Below, piece by piece: positions 63,682-64,000 of a DNA stretch of 64,000 bases. Under the pieces are notes generated by a model that was not told the DNA's origin, did not search any database, and saw only the letters and a program-made list of their open reading frames with translations. Position 1 is the stretch's first letter. Each line of letters begins with the position of its first letter. Made by a program: the position numbers and the translations under genes. The DNA is from an uncultured Desulfatiglans sp. (GTDB lineage: Bacteria; Desulfobacterota; DSM-4660; Desulfatiglandales; Desulfatiglandaceae). The DNA lies in the NCBI GenBank assembly GCA_900498135.1, contig LR026961.1, forward strand, positions 2,414,666 to 2,478,665, given 5' to 3'.

Positions 63682-64000
63682 ATGTACAAATTTCCTCTAT
63701 ATGCTGTTTTGAAAAATGAAAAAATTAGAGAGGAATTAATTGAGAAAGAATTGAATGATTGTTATTTGCTGTTGTTCAACACTAAAAACAAATTAGATAA
63801 AATCAGTTTTAAACGATCAAGCTACATTAGATTGCTTGAATTAAAGCAGGAGTCAGGTAGCGATGCCTCGTTGTTGATCTTGTATAGTGATTATATCGAT
63901 CAGCTATCCTTGGAACTTGAGAGAATTGAGAAAAGAGTGCGGCAGCTCGAAGCTGAAAAAGAGGATAAACGACAAGAGCTTCTCCATGTCGTAAAAAAGC
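63682..64000 (+). CDS. fliJ: Flagellar export protein FliJ (3' end beyond window)
   Basis: The frame is open from ATG 63682 to the window edge (106 codons). The sequence is one long charged coiled coil (LELKQESGSDASLLILYSDY, QLSLELERIEKRVRQLEAEK, KEDKRQELLHVVKK) starting MYKFPLYAVLKNEKIREELI. This, plus its position after fliI, identifies FliJ, the coiled-coil stalk of the export ATPase. It is markedly AT-rich compared with fliF-fliH. GGATATCG precedes the ATG as a weak ribosome site. Confidence 0.85.
   Translation, partial: MYKFPLYAVLKNEKIREELIEKELNDCYLLLFNTKNKLDKISFKRSSYIRLLELKQESGSDASLLILYSDYIDQLSLELERIEKRVRQLEAEKEDKRQELLHVVKK

Overview
The window is one contiguous stretch of a Gram-negative, flagellated, probably anaerobic bacterium. 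The best overall fit is the Desulfobacterota (former Deltaproteobacteria). This is inferred from gene content: an F1Fo-ATPase operon with paired b' and b subunits and no a or c subunit beside it, many sigma-54 activators, a large 2-hydroxyacyl-CoA dehydratase-type activase (an anaerobic radical enzyme family), HDOD and CheX signalling proteins, and an FlbD-like regulator in front of flgB. No rRNA or tRNA was recognised.

Layout. 1-5000: the 3' end of a sigma-54 activator, an unknown reverse-strand gene, a folE2 gene broken by an odd 2 x 74-bp insertion, a PurH-type formyltransferase and an SCP2-domain protein. 5000-11940: three copies of a dispersed palindromic repeat, then the ATP synthase operon (b', b, delta, alpha, gamma, beta, epsilon) and a terminator. 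12097-18197: zapB-like, zapA, rny (RNase Y) and polA. 18213-27328: a co-directional run of radical SAM protein, CoA activase, its partner protein, RNase G and an M48 peptidase with TPRs. 27344-29730: a LysM/RlpA protein, a 47-aa ORF resembling the FliM N-terminus, and a CheX-like protein.

29922-42403 is a motility and surface island: an AT-rich glycosyltransferase-sulfotransferase fusion, a SPOR protein, a GT2-TPR glycosyltransferase, small unknown proteins, fliD, fliS and fliC. 42869-51303 is a signalling block: single-domain response regulator, HDOD proteins, GAF histidine kinase, second CheX, receiver-STAS protein, and a 1181-aa HDOD-PAS hybrid kinase. 51782-64000 holds three sigma-54 activators followed by the flagellar basal-body operon flgB-flgC-fliE-fliF-fliG-fliH-fliI-fliJ.

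Two things stand out. First, about twelve copies of a large, nearly palindromic element of about 175 bp (short form) or about 225 bp (long form) are scattered between genes. It has inverted terminal repeats and two good target-site-duplication candidates. The long form carries an extra module of about 50 nt that folds into two small hairpins, and their pairing is kept while the sequence changes. Copies sit inside operons, including fliF/fliG, fliI/fliJ and the two CoA-activase genes, and one overlaps the possible start of rny. Second, the insertion in folE2 contains an inverted piece of a different, synonymously diverged folE2 sequence, duplicated in tandem. In addition, five well-matched sigma-54 promoter sites and one sigma-28-like site can be read next to flagellar and regulatory genes, and they suggest a FlbD/FleQ-type transcriptional hierarchy.
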